From Toxorhynchites rutilus septentrionalis (lineage: Eukaryota; Arthropoda; Insecta; Diptera; Culicidae): DNA of 64,000 nt. Of the stretch, positions 35,201-47,200 are shown in pieces. Numbering within the stretch: the first letter of the stretch is position 1; the number at the start of each line of letters is the position of its first letter. The stretch spans positions 239,168,191 to 239,232,190 of the forward strand of contig NC_073745.1 in the NCBI RefSeq assembly GCF_029784135.1. Direction: 5' to 3'. The position numbers were made by a program, and so were the translations under genes. The notes under the pieces are model-generated. The model ran no database searches. It had not been told where the DNA came from and was given only the letters and a program-made list of their open reading frames with translations.

Positions 35201-38200
35201 TGGCGATCCCGTTATGCCAATGTTCAACAGCCGCCAAGGGCTACAAGCTGCAAGAGCGCTGCTTCCTTTGTTCCACTTCACAAAAGGTCAATTCGAAAGC
35301 GGACAGCAATGACCTTCACTCGCACAATAGTAAAAGTGGCAACGCACAATAACGACACTGAACTTTACTCATCAAGAGTTGGATAGCGAATGAAACACAA
35401 TGTTATAGCCCCAGTTATTTAAGAAAATTTTTTAGAACAAAGTTTTTTTTCTATCTTTTGAAATAAGCGATATAGCGCTTTTTTTCTACGTTGCGTTAGG
35501 GTCACCACAAAAAAAACGGTTTTTTGCTCTATCTTTTATATTGCAATATTTCATGCAAACTGTCTTCAGAAGACTTATGGAACTTACTAACACAAACATT
35601 TGCAGAACTCGTCAATACCCCAACTCTACTCAAAGTTATTGATATTTCTTCCCAAAAAAATACCCTCTCTTTATTCGCTTGTCATTATTTTTGGGGTAAA
35701 CATAAAAAATATTCGTTGACGGCATCTGAAAGAGCATACTTAACTCTACATAATTTTCCAAAACTATGTTATTTTTTGTATTTGAATAAACTAAAGTTAA
35801 AAAAAAGTCATTTTCATGTCATCAAAAATAGGGTGACCAAAATTTTTGATGAAATAAAAAAAATCTTACTTTCTTATCTTTATAGATAGAGATAAACATA
35901 GTTCGACAGTGTTGTAGCCTCAATTACTTTGAGCAGCTTTGTAGAACTAAGTTTTATTCTATCTCTTGAAATATCAGGTATAGCGCTTTTTATTCTAAGT
36001 TTCATTAGGGTGACCATGAATGAACTGGTTTTTTTGCTCTAACTTTTATATTTCAAATCCTACATCAAAATTGTATTTATATTTATATTTATATTTATTC
36101 ATTTGCCAACAGATACAATGGTTATCCCAATGACATGAAAATTACGACACTACACATATTAATTAAAAACTCTACGGAAACAACTCTTATTTCTACAACG
36201 TGAAACATTAAAGTCAAACACATCGTAGTATCTGTTGAAGACACGGCACATCCTTCGCATGGGCTCGTTAAATCCATAATTTGTTCGCGAGGGATGGAAG
36301 CATAAGAAAACGTGAGAGCGTAAATTACGGCGGCAGATGTTTATGTTAAGACAGCTTAACAGCGAAGTACAGTCGATGTTACCTTGAAGCAGGTCACCAA
36401 TGAAGCATGCCATCGTGATGTTACGTCTCGGCCCAAGTGATTCCAAGTGTATTAACATGCAACGACTTTTGTAGCTGGGCAAGTTGTGGACGTCATTCCA
36501 AGGAAGATGCCTCAGAGCGAAACGGATAAACTTTCGTTGGATTGCTTCGATGCGGTTCACCTCGTTTTGGTAGTATGGGCACCACACTACAGCCGAATAT
36601 TCCAGTATTGGTCGAACCAAAGAACAGTACAAAGCCTTAAGGCAATATATATCCTTGAATTCTTTGGCGAAGCGGAACATGAACCCGAGTTGAGATGAAG
36701 CTTTCGACACCACGTAGGCGACGTGGTCCTTGAATGTAAGCTTGGAATCAAGTAGTAATCCAAGATCCTTGACCGTCGATTCCCGTTTCAAGCTTATCCC
36801 CGATAGAACATAGTTGTGTTCAATCAATGCACGTTGTCTACCGAATGAAATTATAGAGCATTTCGATGCATTGAGTGACATGCGGTTTAGTTGGCACCAC
36901 TCGGCGAAAGCTTCTAATTGCAGCTGTAGAAAAACAGCATCGCTTGGTTTCCGTATCACGAGATACAACTTGAGGTCGTCGGCGTACGACGACTTGCGGC
37001 ATTTCAGAATGTAGTTGACGTCATTCATATACAGCAGAAACTGGAATGGCCCTAGATGGCTGCCTTGAGGAACGCCAGATGTCACGGGGAAGGAAGGAGC
37101 AACATAGTCCGCAATTTTGACAGACATGCTTCGACCAGTCAAATAAGAAGAAAGCCAAACAAGCAGGTCGTTCTGAACACCTAACCTGTCATACTTAGCC
37201 AAAGCAATGTCGTGATTCATTTTATCGAATGCTGCAGAGAGGTCTGTATGTATAGCATCTACTTGATGGCCTTGCTCAATTTCACGGATGATGTAGGAAG
37301 TGAACTGTACTAAATTGGTAGTCGTTGAGCGCTTGTACATGAAACCATGCTGGTCCATCGAAATGCAGTGAGCGAAGTTTTGAACCAATTCTTCGAGAAT
37401 AATTAGCTCGAGAAGTTTCGACGTAGCACTTAAAGCGGCTATTCCACGATAGTTCGATACAGTCCTTTTGCAACCCTTTTTGTGAATCGGAAAAACGTAA
37501 GATTCCTTCCAGCAGGATGGGAAGTCACCCGACCTCAGGGAGAGATTGAAAGTATTGGCTAGAGGTGTTGCTAGAGCAATCAAGCAGCGTTTCAGGACCA
37601 AGGACGGAATACCATCAGAACCGGAACCCCTCGAACTTTTCAGTTGACTCCCGGCTGAGATAACCATTTCTCTCGTAATAGTAAACGGACCACTTGAGAA
37701 GGATGAGAAAGGAACGTTGCGAGATGCAGCTGCTACTTTCGGCTGTTTGTTCGTTCGTTACTGAAAACGCTGCTAAACTGTTTACGAAATAATTCTGCAA
37801 TATCTGGAATGGTTGCAGCGTTCACTACACCGTTAGTCATGGTTGAGGGGAGGCCTGTTTCCTTCCTTTGACTATTCACGTGTTGCCAGAACCTCTTAGG
37901 GTTGGATTTCAGACGACATTGGAGCTGTCTTAGGTGCGCTTGATGTAGTTGATCGTTCAACCGTCTGTAGTCCGAATTAGCCTTGGAATAACGCGTTTTC
38001 GTGGATTCGGTATGAAGTTTGGCATGTTCCCGAAGAGCTGCCCTTTTCCGTTTCTTCAAACGCTTAAGCTTCGAGTTCGACCATGCAGGTTTAAGAGGTA
38101 CACGGTTAGTTCGCTTAGGTACAAATTGATCAATGGCATAGATTATGATGCACGATACCGTTGATGCTGCGTCGTTGACGTCGCGATTGGCCAATTCTTC

Positions 38201-41200
38201 ATCCCAATTAACGTTTGAGAGGAAATTGTTCATCTCGTCGAAGTTGGCTTTGTCGAAGTTGTGGTATATGCTCTCTGTCGTGTCTTTGTAATCACATTGT
38301 ACGCAAATATCAATGCTGACCAGCAACGGGGGATGATGTATGCAACTTTTCACTAGCGGAGCAGGAGCTGGTATTACGGAGCAACTGGAACACATTTCCT
38401 CACTCACAAAGCAGAGGTCAAGCATACGGTTGTTACGATTCATAACTCCGCTCTTTTGTCCGAGTCTTGAAGTGCGATAAGCATCCAACAGATTACGGGA
38501 TGCGAGTCCAGTCGATGAGTCAGATGTAGGGAAATAAAAATCATGGGTGTTCTGCTCCCATCTCACATCACGCAAGTTGAAATCTCCAAGGATTGTCAAA
38601 CTGTCCTTCGCGCCCATAAGAGAGATAATCCAGTCGAGCGACGACAAGTGCTTTTCGATAAGAATATTGTCGTTTACACGATCCGGAGGAATATACACCA
38701 CACAGATGAAAAGCGTTGAGTCGCCCGCTTCGATCGACACCCACAATTGCTCAACCGTCAGGCTTTCGGGAGGGGATAGTAACAGTGACTTATAGCGAGA
38801 TCGAATAACCAACAACACTCCGCCACCAGACCTTTTGTTGCTGTTGGAGGGTGATCGATCTTGTCGGAAAACGGCGTAATTACTATCGAAGATCTGGCTT
38901 GAAATAGTGTTGCAGTCGCGTACTTCGCTAACTAGGTGTTAATTCCGCCAAGGTTTTGGTAATACAGGAGGACAGTTGAACCGTTGGCATCAGCGACGTT
39001 GGGAATAGAGATTCCGCCAATGACCTGTGGTATTCCGCTGCAATTCGACGAAGCATCAAGAGAAGGAGCGTCGTGAATAATAAGATACTTGCCTGTCAAC
39101 ACAGGCTGGAAAACACTTTCACCAGCCTCGACCGCAGGGCCAGGACGACTTCGACTGCAGGAACCAGCAAATCGCTCGACTGGGTCGGGTGGATCCAGGG
39201 CTTCCGAAGCACAGCACACATTGCGTCCTGGTGTATCCACAACCGTTTGCAGTGAGTAAGAATAACTGGGTTCAGCTGGGGAGGTTGAGGATCTTGCGTC
39301 GTCAGAAGGGCGTTGACTGATTTCGAAAGCAACACGGCAACCATCGGTCTATAGCTTAACGTGGAGCTGCAATTTTGAAAAGCATCAGGGGCAGAACAGT
39401 CACCAATACACGCGTACTTGCCTTGAAGTGCCGGCTGGGAGACCCCTTCCGAGCCTCCGTAAACAGGTCCAGGACGACTGAGACGGCAGCATGTATGGTA
39501 TTGATACTTTGACGATGTTGATGGCACGACTGTTACGGGGTTAGAAGGGGTTCCCAAAGTGCTTTTGAGCATGCGTCCTGGTGAAAATGATGCCGATGTT
39601 TCTAAGCAGCCCTGTCTAAGGGCTCCGTTATGACAGTATTGAAACGACTTCTAGTGTTTATTAAGATAAACTATTTTGAGATGCGGATCTTGTCAATATC
39701 TCAATCCTACTTAAAATTATTGATGCTTTTTCATCCAAAAACTCATGATTTTAACTGTGGTTTACTCAAATACAAGAAATAACATAGTTTTGGAAATCCC
39801 ACATTATGTAAAGTCAAGTATGCTCTTTCAGATGCCGTCAACGAACATTTTTCATGTTTGCCCCAAAAAGAATGACAAGCGAATGAAGAGAGCGTATTTT
39901 TTGGGAAGAAATATCAATAACTTTGAGTAGAGTTGCGATATTGACAAGTGCTGCATCGCAAAATGTTTGTCTTAGTAAGCTCTAAAAGTCTTCTGAAGAC
40001 AGTTTGCATGTAAAATTTGCAATATAAAAGTTAGGGCAAAAAAAACGTTTTTTTCATGGTGACTCTAACGCAACTTAGAAAAAGGGCGCTGTACCGGTTA
40101 TTTCAAGAGATAGGAAAAGACTTTGTTCTACAAATATGTCTCGATAACATGGACTACAACATTGTCGAACTATGTTCATCTCTATCATTAAAGATAAAAA
40201 AGTTACATTTTTTATTTCATCCAAAATTTTGGTAACCCTTTTTTTGACAACACCAAAATGAGCGCCCTATCATATGTACCAACTTTGTCGAAGACAGTTT
40301 TTGTCTAAAGAGTAACTATCCAGCTCTAGACCCCAATTTCCACTTAAATGCACTTCCTGGACCATTGTGCAATGTTTTAGGTTGTTATTCTGACTATGTG
40401 GACAAAGTATGCACTTTTGAAAAAAAAAATTATTTTTATTTTATTTCGTAAATATCATTTTATCCCATTTATTTATTTTAGGCTCATTAGCATTTTAGCT
40501 GTAACAGAGCCGAATTTTAATCGTGTACATGTCACATGTTTATCATATCTATAATTAGCACATTACACAGTTGCCATTTTTCGGCGTTAGAGTACTCCCT
40601 TCTTTACCATTGCACATTTACACAGTAACCATTTAGGCGTAAGAGTTTTCCTTCTGTTCTTCCATTATCCAGTTAGACCGGATAGCGGAGACAGTTGATT
40701 GATCATTGTTGAGTTATTTAGAGAAAAGCAGCCCGATGTGTCTTGCAGAGCAGAACAGTTGTATGGATGAATGGATCTTATTTCGACCGTGGATCGATCT
40801 CCATCGCTAGTGATTTATTGCGTGGACGTAGTTATTCTGTAACAACACAAATATGGTAAATGAGGGCCCTGAGTTTTGAACTTACGATCGATCGCTTACT
40901 AAGCGAACGCGCAACCAATGTGGCTGCGGAGACCCCCGTAAATATCACTTGAAACTCTTTTTATTTTGTTTTTGTTTTTTGATATGTTGCAGCGGACAGC
41001 TAATGAAGTTTGTTGCACAGTGCGCCAAAATGGAAAAATTATGGACAAAAAAGTTGGATTTTTGATAATTATTTTCAGACCCGATTTTATAAAAGTACGC
41101 AAAATTTGCAGTCGAAAATGGGCACGGCAAAATTTTGCTAGATGCTACCGTTTTTGAGATACAGTAATTGTAAAATAAAATTTACTGAAGATTCTCAACT

Positions 41201-44200
41201 TTTGCTAGTTTTAGAATCTTTTCGTCTTCATTTTCAATCTAGAAGTAGTAGTATATTTTTGACTGCAAATCTTAAATTTATGGTACAAGGTTGTGTAAAA
41301 AATATACATTATGATGTTTTTTTTATTTTCCCGAGGAGAATTTTCTCAGAAAATAATCTTCAAATTGTTTTGGATGTTGAAGCGCATAATAAATATTGCT
41401 TAAGGCAAAGTAATCAATATTAATATAATATTAATAAATAATAAGTTCGTGAAATATATTTAAATCGATATAAGGTAATGAAATATGTTCGGATCGAAAC
41501 TAATAACTTGATGAGTAGAGGAGTAGCATTCCCAGCAAACATACCTGATGTTTCTACACGTATGCACGTTGTTATATATTTGGTTAGAAAGAATCTTTTG
41601 CCGTTTTGAATTTGTTCTATTCAGTTGTGATAAAGATTAAAATGCAAGCCAAGCCGCCGACATTGTGAATGGTGTTCATGGTGTCGATACTGTAACCACA
41701 AATTACGTCCAATTTTGGGTTTTGTTGATTACGTACAGGCATTTTTGATGTTTAAGATGCACCTCGCACATGCAGGCTCGAAAATGTCGATAAAATCACA
41801 GAAAAAATAGAAGCTGACCGGCATGATATTAGTCGTAGCATCGCCCATAAGTTAAAAATCGACCATAAAACAGTTTTGAACCATTTGCGCAAAGATGAAT
41901 TCACAAAGAAGCTCGGTGTTTGGGTGCACATCTTTCAACACCAAAAAATACCATGAATCGAATTTCATTCTGCGAAGCCTTGGCCAAACAGAAGGTAATC
42001 GACCCATTTCTTGAACGGATAGTCTCTGGGGATGAAAAATGGGCCACATACAACAATACTGTAACCATTAGAACTTACTGCAATATTTTAAAGATTACAG
42101 ATGGTTTTCTAAAACACTACAAAAAACCTATTTTTGGTACTTTTTTGAAATCGATTTGGAAAATTACAAAAAATTATAGGAGGTTGTGTCCAAGATACGA
42201 CCGCATTGTTGACGTAGCACTACGCTTTTATTTTATATAAGTCGCTTATTTATACCCTCGGATATTATTATATAATGCTGTGAAATTTTAGAAACAACTG
42301 CTTAGTAGAATAATCTCTGAAAGTTGACGATAATTGATTGATGATTCATTCTTGCCCTCGCAAAACAATACACTAGCTGTTCGTATGTCGCAATTTATTT
42401 CATGTCTATGCATTGAAAATTTACCTCGAACGCTATTCCGGTGGCCTTCTTCGCAAAAAAAAGACAAAGACTCGGCTACAGTCGATTATATAGTCGATTA
42501 CATGTTGCACCAGCATAATTATTCCACATCTCATAACTACATCAATATATCTTTGGCACCGCATGGAAACAACAACAACAAAGCGAAATAAATTCTTTTT
42601 GTTAATAACAACCTCGAAAACAGTAGCAATGCTTCATTATGATCAATATTAGTGCAAATGCAATCCTAGTTGAAGACAGTTTTGCGACTGGCACGCGAAC
42701 CCAAATAACTTATAACATTCCAGTAAGACATTCAAGATGCTTGGTATTCCCCAAATAATTTTTTGGTGCACAAGCTTAACGCATGCTTCGCCATAACGTC
42801 AGTTTAATGCATTGATGCATTCTCAAAGGCACCAACGAAGCCCTTATGATGACGGAAAACAAACAATGTTAACTGCTTGGAAAAAGACTGAATTATGCCA
42901 CACAGCTTATACTCTGCTGTAACACCCATCGATGCGAATTCGCTGATGAGTTTGTCTAGAGCAATTGCCTTTGGTTGCTGCCTGGGTAAAGGCGTTTACA
43001 TTTTCGACCGACGCGCCGAAATCGCCTACTTTGCTGTTGTTCGATGCGGTGCCACACTTACGAAGGTTCGGTTCAGCGCGAGCGCTTTTCACTGCACCAA
43101 TATCGTGTGCATCTTTAGATGACGCTTGCCTCGAAATTTTATTGCCCCTTGCAATGCGTTCGTTTTTTGCAGGGCTCGAGCCTGCATCCCTCTTCTTCTT
43201 GCTCATCACACTACGCGAAACGTTCAACTTATGACGCGGAAAAAACACGATACGAATAACGCGAAAAACGAACAGAAAAACCAAACGACGATATCCAAGT
43301 TGGATTTCCACTGGTGGGGTCCAATCTTAGATCGAAGCGCAGCGAAACAAAGTGAACTGGATTGCTCAACAGTCCGATGCCGAATGAAAGTTTGCCTCGG
43401 CGAGATCCACTGTTTATACTCTAGGCAAGTATTCTCCTTCATTCTTCTACTTTTCCTTTGTTCACGGAGACTTTGAATCCTACGATTTTCCCTCCGTTGT
43501 TCATTGGTGTTTCCAAAACTGCATTTCGATTTGCGGTGCGATCATTATTCATTGAATTATTCATCATCTGAAACGAAGGTATAATTTTTCATTCAAACAT
43601 ATAAAGCTTTGTATGAAAAGGTCCTACAGCAACGTTCTAAAACCAAATAAAAGCTGGATGATAAGGTTAATTGCATTAGCTATTGAGTTGGCTAGCAAAA
43701 CTCAAAACGAAAAAACCAAAAAAGGCCTCTCTGTTTTCTTTGGTTATGTTATGAAAAAAACCTAGCTTTCAAGAAAAAAACATAAAAAATATAGTTTTTC
43801 TACATGCATATTATCCAGGATGATCTTTGGCAGAACATTGACACCCTTCAAAGCAGATGCATCGGATACGTTGACCTGACTAAAGAATCTTCTTCTATGT
43901 TTCAAACAAACCGGGCAATCGGTAGAACACAGGTTTGCTTGCGAGAGACCGCCGCCTCCGACGGCGAGTTGGCGGCCAACTCGGATTACGTCACCTTGGC
44001 GGCTTGGTGCCGTCTAGGTTCCTTATTCTCGTAAAATGAAGAGTCTCCAGCCCCAAAAAACTTGAACATATTTACATTTTTCTGAAAATCGTGATCAATT
44101 TTCCACCGGTTAACAATATTACATTTACCAGGACTTCTAGATGGTAGACTCTGGCACAGGCTCTTACGCCTGTGCAATCCAGACCATCGAGTATTTGATA

Positions 44201-47200
44201 CTGATGTGTTTCAAATTATCATGGGAATTTTTACTTCGTCTAAGAACTAAGAAATCTAGTCATGATATTTTTGTAATGGACCTTCAACATCTGTATCACA
44301 TGCCATAGTCCATCGGTTGGATCGATTGATAGAGTTGGGAGACAAAAATGTAAAAAAATATGGCTCTATCACTCGTTCGTAGTTTCTCTGCGCTGTAATG
44401 TGTCGAGGGTTTATCGAGAACAAAAACGGCTTTAATGATGGCTTAATCAGGGCTCCAAAAAATGTATTACACGAGAGACAAATTGATCGAAAAACAAATC
44501 TCGCATCATCTGCGCATTTATCGATGCTTTGTCGTTGTAAATTCCGGCTCTATATTTCCGCAGATGTCTCTTGTGGTAAAGTGGTAAAGACGGACATCTT
44601 AAGTAAAAGTTTATTCTTTCCGTGAATTTTACAAAAAATAGAGCTCCTAATAGTCTCCTTCTATAATAAAATTGTATTTGAAGCGGAAATTTTGCAAAAT
44701 GAATGTGTCTGGCATCTTTGAAAAAATAAGAAAAAGTCGGGTAAAGTGGACACTTGGACGAAAAGATGGACACCTAAGGTGGGAAAGATGGACACGAAAT
44801 GATAAGTTATATTTTGAAATTCAAGTGGATGTACTCGATATATTTTGGAAGTCTTCAAGTAGGCCTCAAAAACGATTGAACAAAAAACGTTAAAAATCCG
44901 ATCTGTCATGATGATTTTCGGATTTTTCAGTGCATCTTCCAATAATTCATGAAAGGCTGTGATAGAGATTTTATAAAACTCTCTTGTACATGCCGCATAG
45001 GTAATTTCCGGATTGTGTCACATTTACCCGAAACCCACTCTCCCGAAAGGCATTCACCCGAATTCCACTCATCCGAGTGTAACAATTACCCGAATACACG
45101 ACGGCTACCCGAATGTAACATCTACCCGAATTGATACTTACTCGAATGCAACAATTACCCGAATGTGACATTTATCCGAATGCGACAGCTACCCGAATGT
45201 AACATCTACCCGAATGCGACACTTACCCGAACGAAGGATATATTCGAATAATACACAAATTTTATTATTAGGAAGTATTTGTATATTTATTTCTGATCAG
45301 TGTTATATGAAGATCATACTTGTCTCGTACGTTCATTCCCATTCAAAAAGTATTTTTCCTGGGTAGTGCAATTTCAGAAATAGGACTTTGAATAAAATCC
45401 TTTCCAAAATAATGAAAAGTGAAAGAACGCAGTTTTATATCGTATTATGAAGTTTATTCATTCATATGGATGACGCAGCCCGTTTACTTACTAGCGCTCG
45501 GTCGGACCTGACTGAAGGATCGTCTCCTATGTTTCCAACGAACTGGGCAATCGGTAGAACACAGGTTTGCTTGCAAGAGACCGCCGCCTCCGACGGCGGG
45601 TCGGCGGAAAACTCGGATTGCGTCACCTCGGCGGCTTGGTGCCGTCTCGGTTTCTATCCTCTTAAAATGGGGACTTCACCCCCATTACATTGATCTCAGA
45701 ATAAATTTCATCACGAAATAATAAATTCATGATAAATACTGCGCTGCTGTGGTAAATACGTAAGCACCTTTTTTTTCTTATATATTCCTTTTCACATTTT
45801 CATTCAATTTTTTTATGGTAAAGTTACGGAATATTTCATAACCCATGCTCATTTCTGAATGATCTCTTGTCCTTGAAGAGAAATACAAAAAGGAAAGAAG
45901 AAGACATGTCAATTGTGTTCACACTGATTTTTAAAAATGACACAGCGAAGTCTTCAACATCTTTTTAGAATTTCCTCAATACAATTTCGCATTCGGGTAA
46001 ATGTCGCTTTTGTTACATTCGGGTGAATGTCATTCGGGTATTTGTTACATTCGGGTAACTGTGTTTCGAGTGAATGGGTCACAACCTGTTTCCGGCATCC
46101 GGAATGACAGATTGGGAGTGTGTTTTAAATATCGCTAAGCCGGGTTCTTCCAGCCATCTGAGTTGGTTTATTGAACGAATGGTTCGGTCCGTTCTTTCAC
46201 TAGTTCGAATGCCGATTCTCTGACCCATACGTTTGTTCTGTCCAAATAGAGCTGTCAATAACGGGCAACTTATCGACGAGCAACGAAGGGGAAATCGTAA
46301 GATTCGAAGTTCCTGTGAACAAAGGAAAGGAAGAAGAAGAATGAAGGGGAATACTTGCCTAGAATATCAACAGTGGATCTCGCTGAGGCAAATTTTCGGT
46401 CACGTTCTGTTTTGCTTCATCACATGTCTTCGTTTCGGATTGAGCTGAGGACGCAACCAAAACACTCACGTGCGGATGTCTCTGTCATCGCAATCTTTGC
46501 ATCAAACTGACGTCATTGCATTAAGGTTTTGAGCTACACAATTGTGTGGTGAATCATCAAGCTAGGCTATCGTCGGCCCATCAAGAAAATAAATGTTCTG
46601 GAATTTTGGTTTCGCAAACTCTCTCTACAAAGGATGAGAGTTAAGCTAATCTAGACCGGCAATATCAACAGGAAGGGCTTCTGTTGAGAAGAGCGCAAAA
46701 AGGAGATAAGTGAGTGTATATTCAGATGCTTCAAGCCATCGATATATGGATATTTGTGTGCGTACGTGCGTGCTTCATAACCCGTACGTAAAAATAGTGC
46801 ATCTTCGCTACGCTGAAACCCCATTTGTATCTGCTCACGTGTGCATTGGCCCTGTCACGAAATGTTAAAAGTTATTTGGGTTCGCGTGCCCGTTGCAAAA
46901 CTGTCTCCAACTAGGATTGCATTTGCGCTAATCTTGATCATAATGAAGTAATGCTACTTTTTTCTTTTAAGTTGTTGAGATTAACAGAGTTTATATCGTT
47001 TATTTAATCACCTAGAAAGTAAATTTCTTTCCGCAATTTTGTATGTGATTTGGTTTCGCTTGCCAGTAGCAAAACTTTCTCCACAAAGGATGTATCCGAA
47101 GTTATGAATACGCAATATATAAAATAACAGCTTAGTTCTACGTCAACAATGCGATCGTATCTTGGACCCAACCTCCTATGATTTTTGTTCCCACTGAGAT

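Larger units (their letters stand above)
29681..35392 (-). mobile_element. I-clade non-LTR retrotransposon with target duplications
   Basis: A 5.7-kb LINE lies between exact 12-bp target duplications 'aaacacaatgtt' (29669-29680 and 35393-35404). On the minus strand: 5' UTR (35392-34902), ORF1 (34901-33701), ORF2 (33711-30027) with endonuclease, reverse transcriptase and RNase H, and a 3' UTR ending in a hairpin (29737-29710) and an A-rich tail. RNase H after the reverse transcriptase plus a three-knuckle ORF1 places it in the I clade (MosquI-like). Both ORFs are broken, so the copy is dead though its ends are kept. It is inserted in a satellite copy inside the RhoGEF intron. Confidence 0.9.
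36076..39640 (-). mobile_element. CR1/L2-group non-LTR retrotransposon
   Basis: A minus-strand LINE of about 3.6 kb inserted into the satellite block, whose + orientation continues on both sides. It has an upstream region with a repeated peptide (39572-38932), endonuclease (38818-37733), reverse transcriptase (37667-36159), no RNase H, and a 3' tail of (ATATAA)-like repeats (36065-36100). The RT pattern 'VSNYRGIAALSATSKLLELI' and absence of RNase H argue for the CR1/L2 superclade (Daphne/Kiri/Crack-like) rather than I or Jockey; the exact clade is uncertain. Confidence 0.8.
42165..47170. mobile_element. Mosaic inverted-repeat unit (~5 kb)
   Basis: Three block pairs are inverted copies: 42165-42225 with 47110-47170 ('ggtccaagatacgatcgca'), 42610-42710 with 46850-46960 ('gcaatcctagttgaagacag'), and 43370-43520 with 46267-46400 ('acttgcctagaatatcaaca'). 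The order is kept, so the whole may be one large foldback or TIR element. Homology between the pairs is patchy, so nested insertions or gene-conversion losses are likely. A small ORF with promoter signals lies in the left arm; two GC-rich direct repeats and a minisatellite lie in the middle. Confidence 0.5.

Noticed and set aside
35524..35889. 121-codon + ORF
   Set aside because: Lies wholly in the satellite-like repeat, AT-rich, not conserved as a frame in other copies.
45030..45240. Possible CRISPR or telomere-like array
   Set aside because: An 18-bp contiguous minisatellite, variable and inverted nearby; no spacers.
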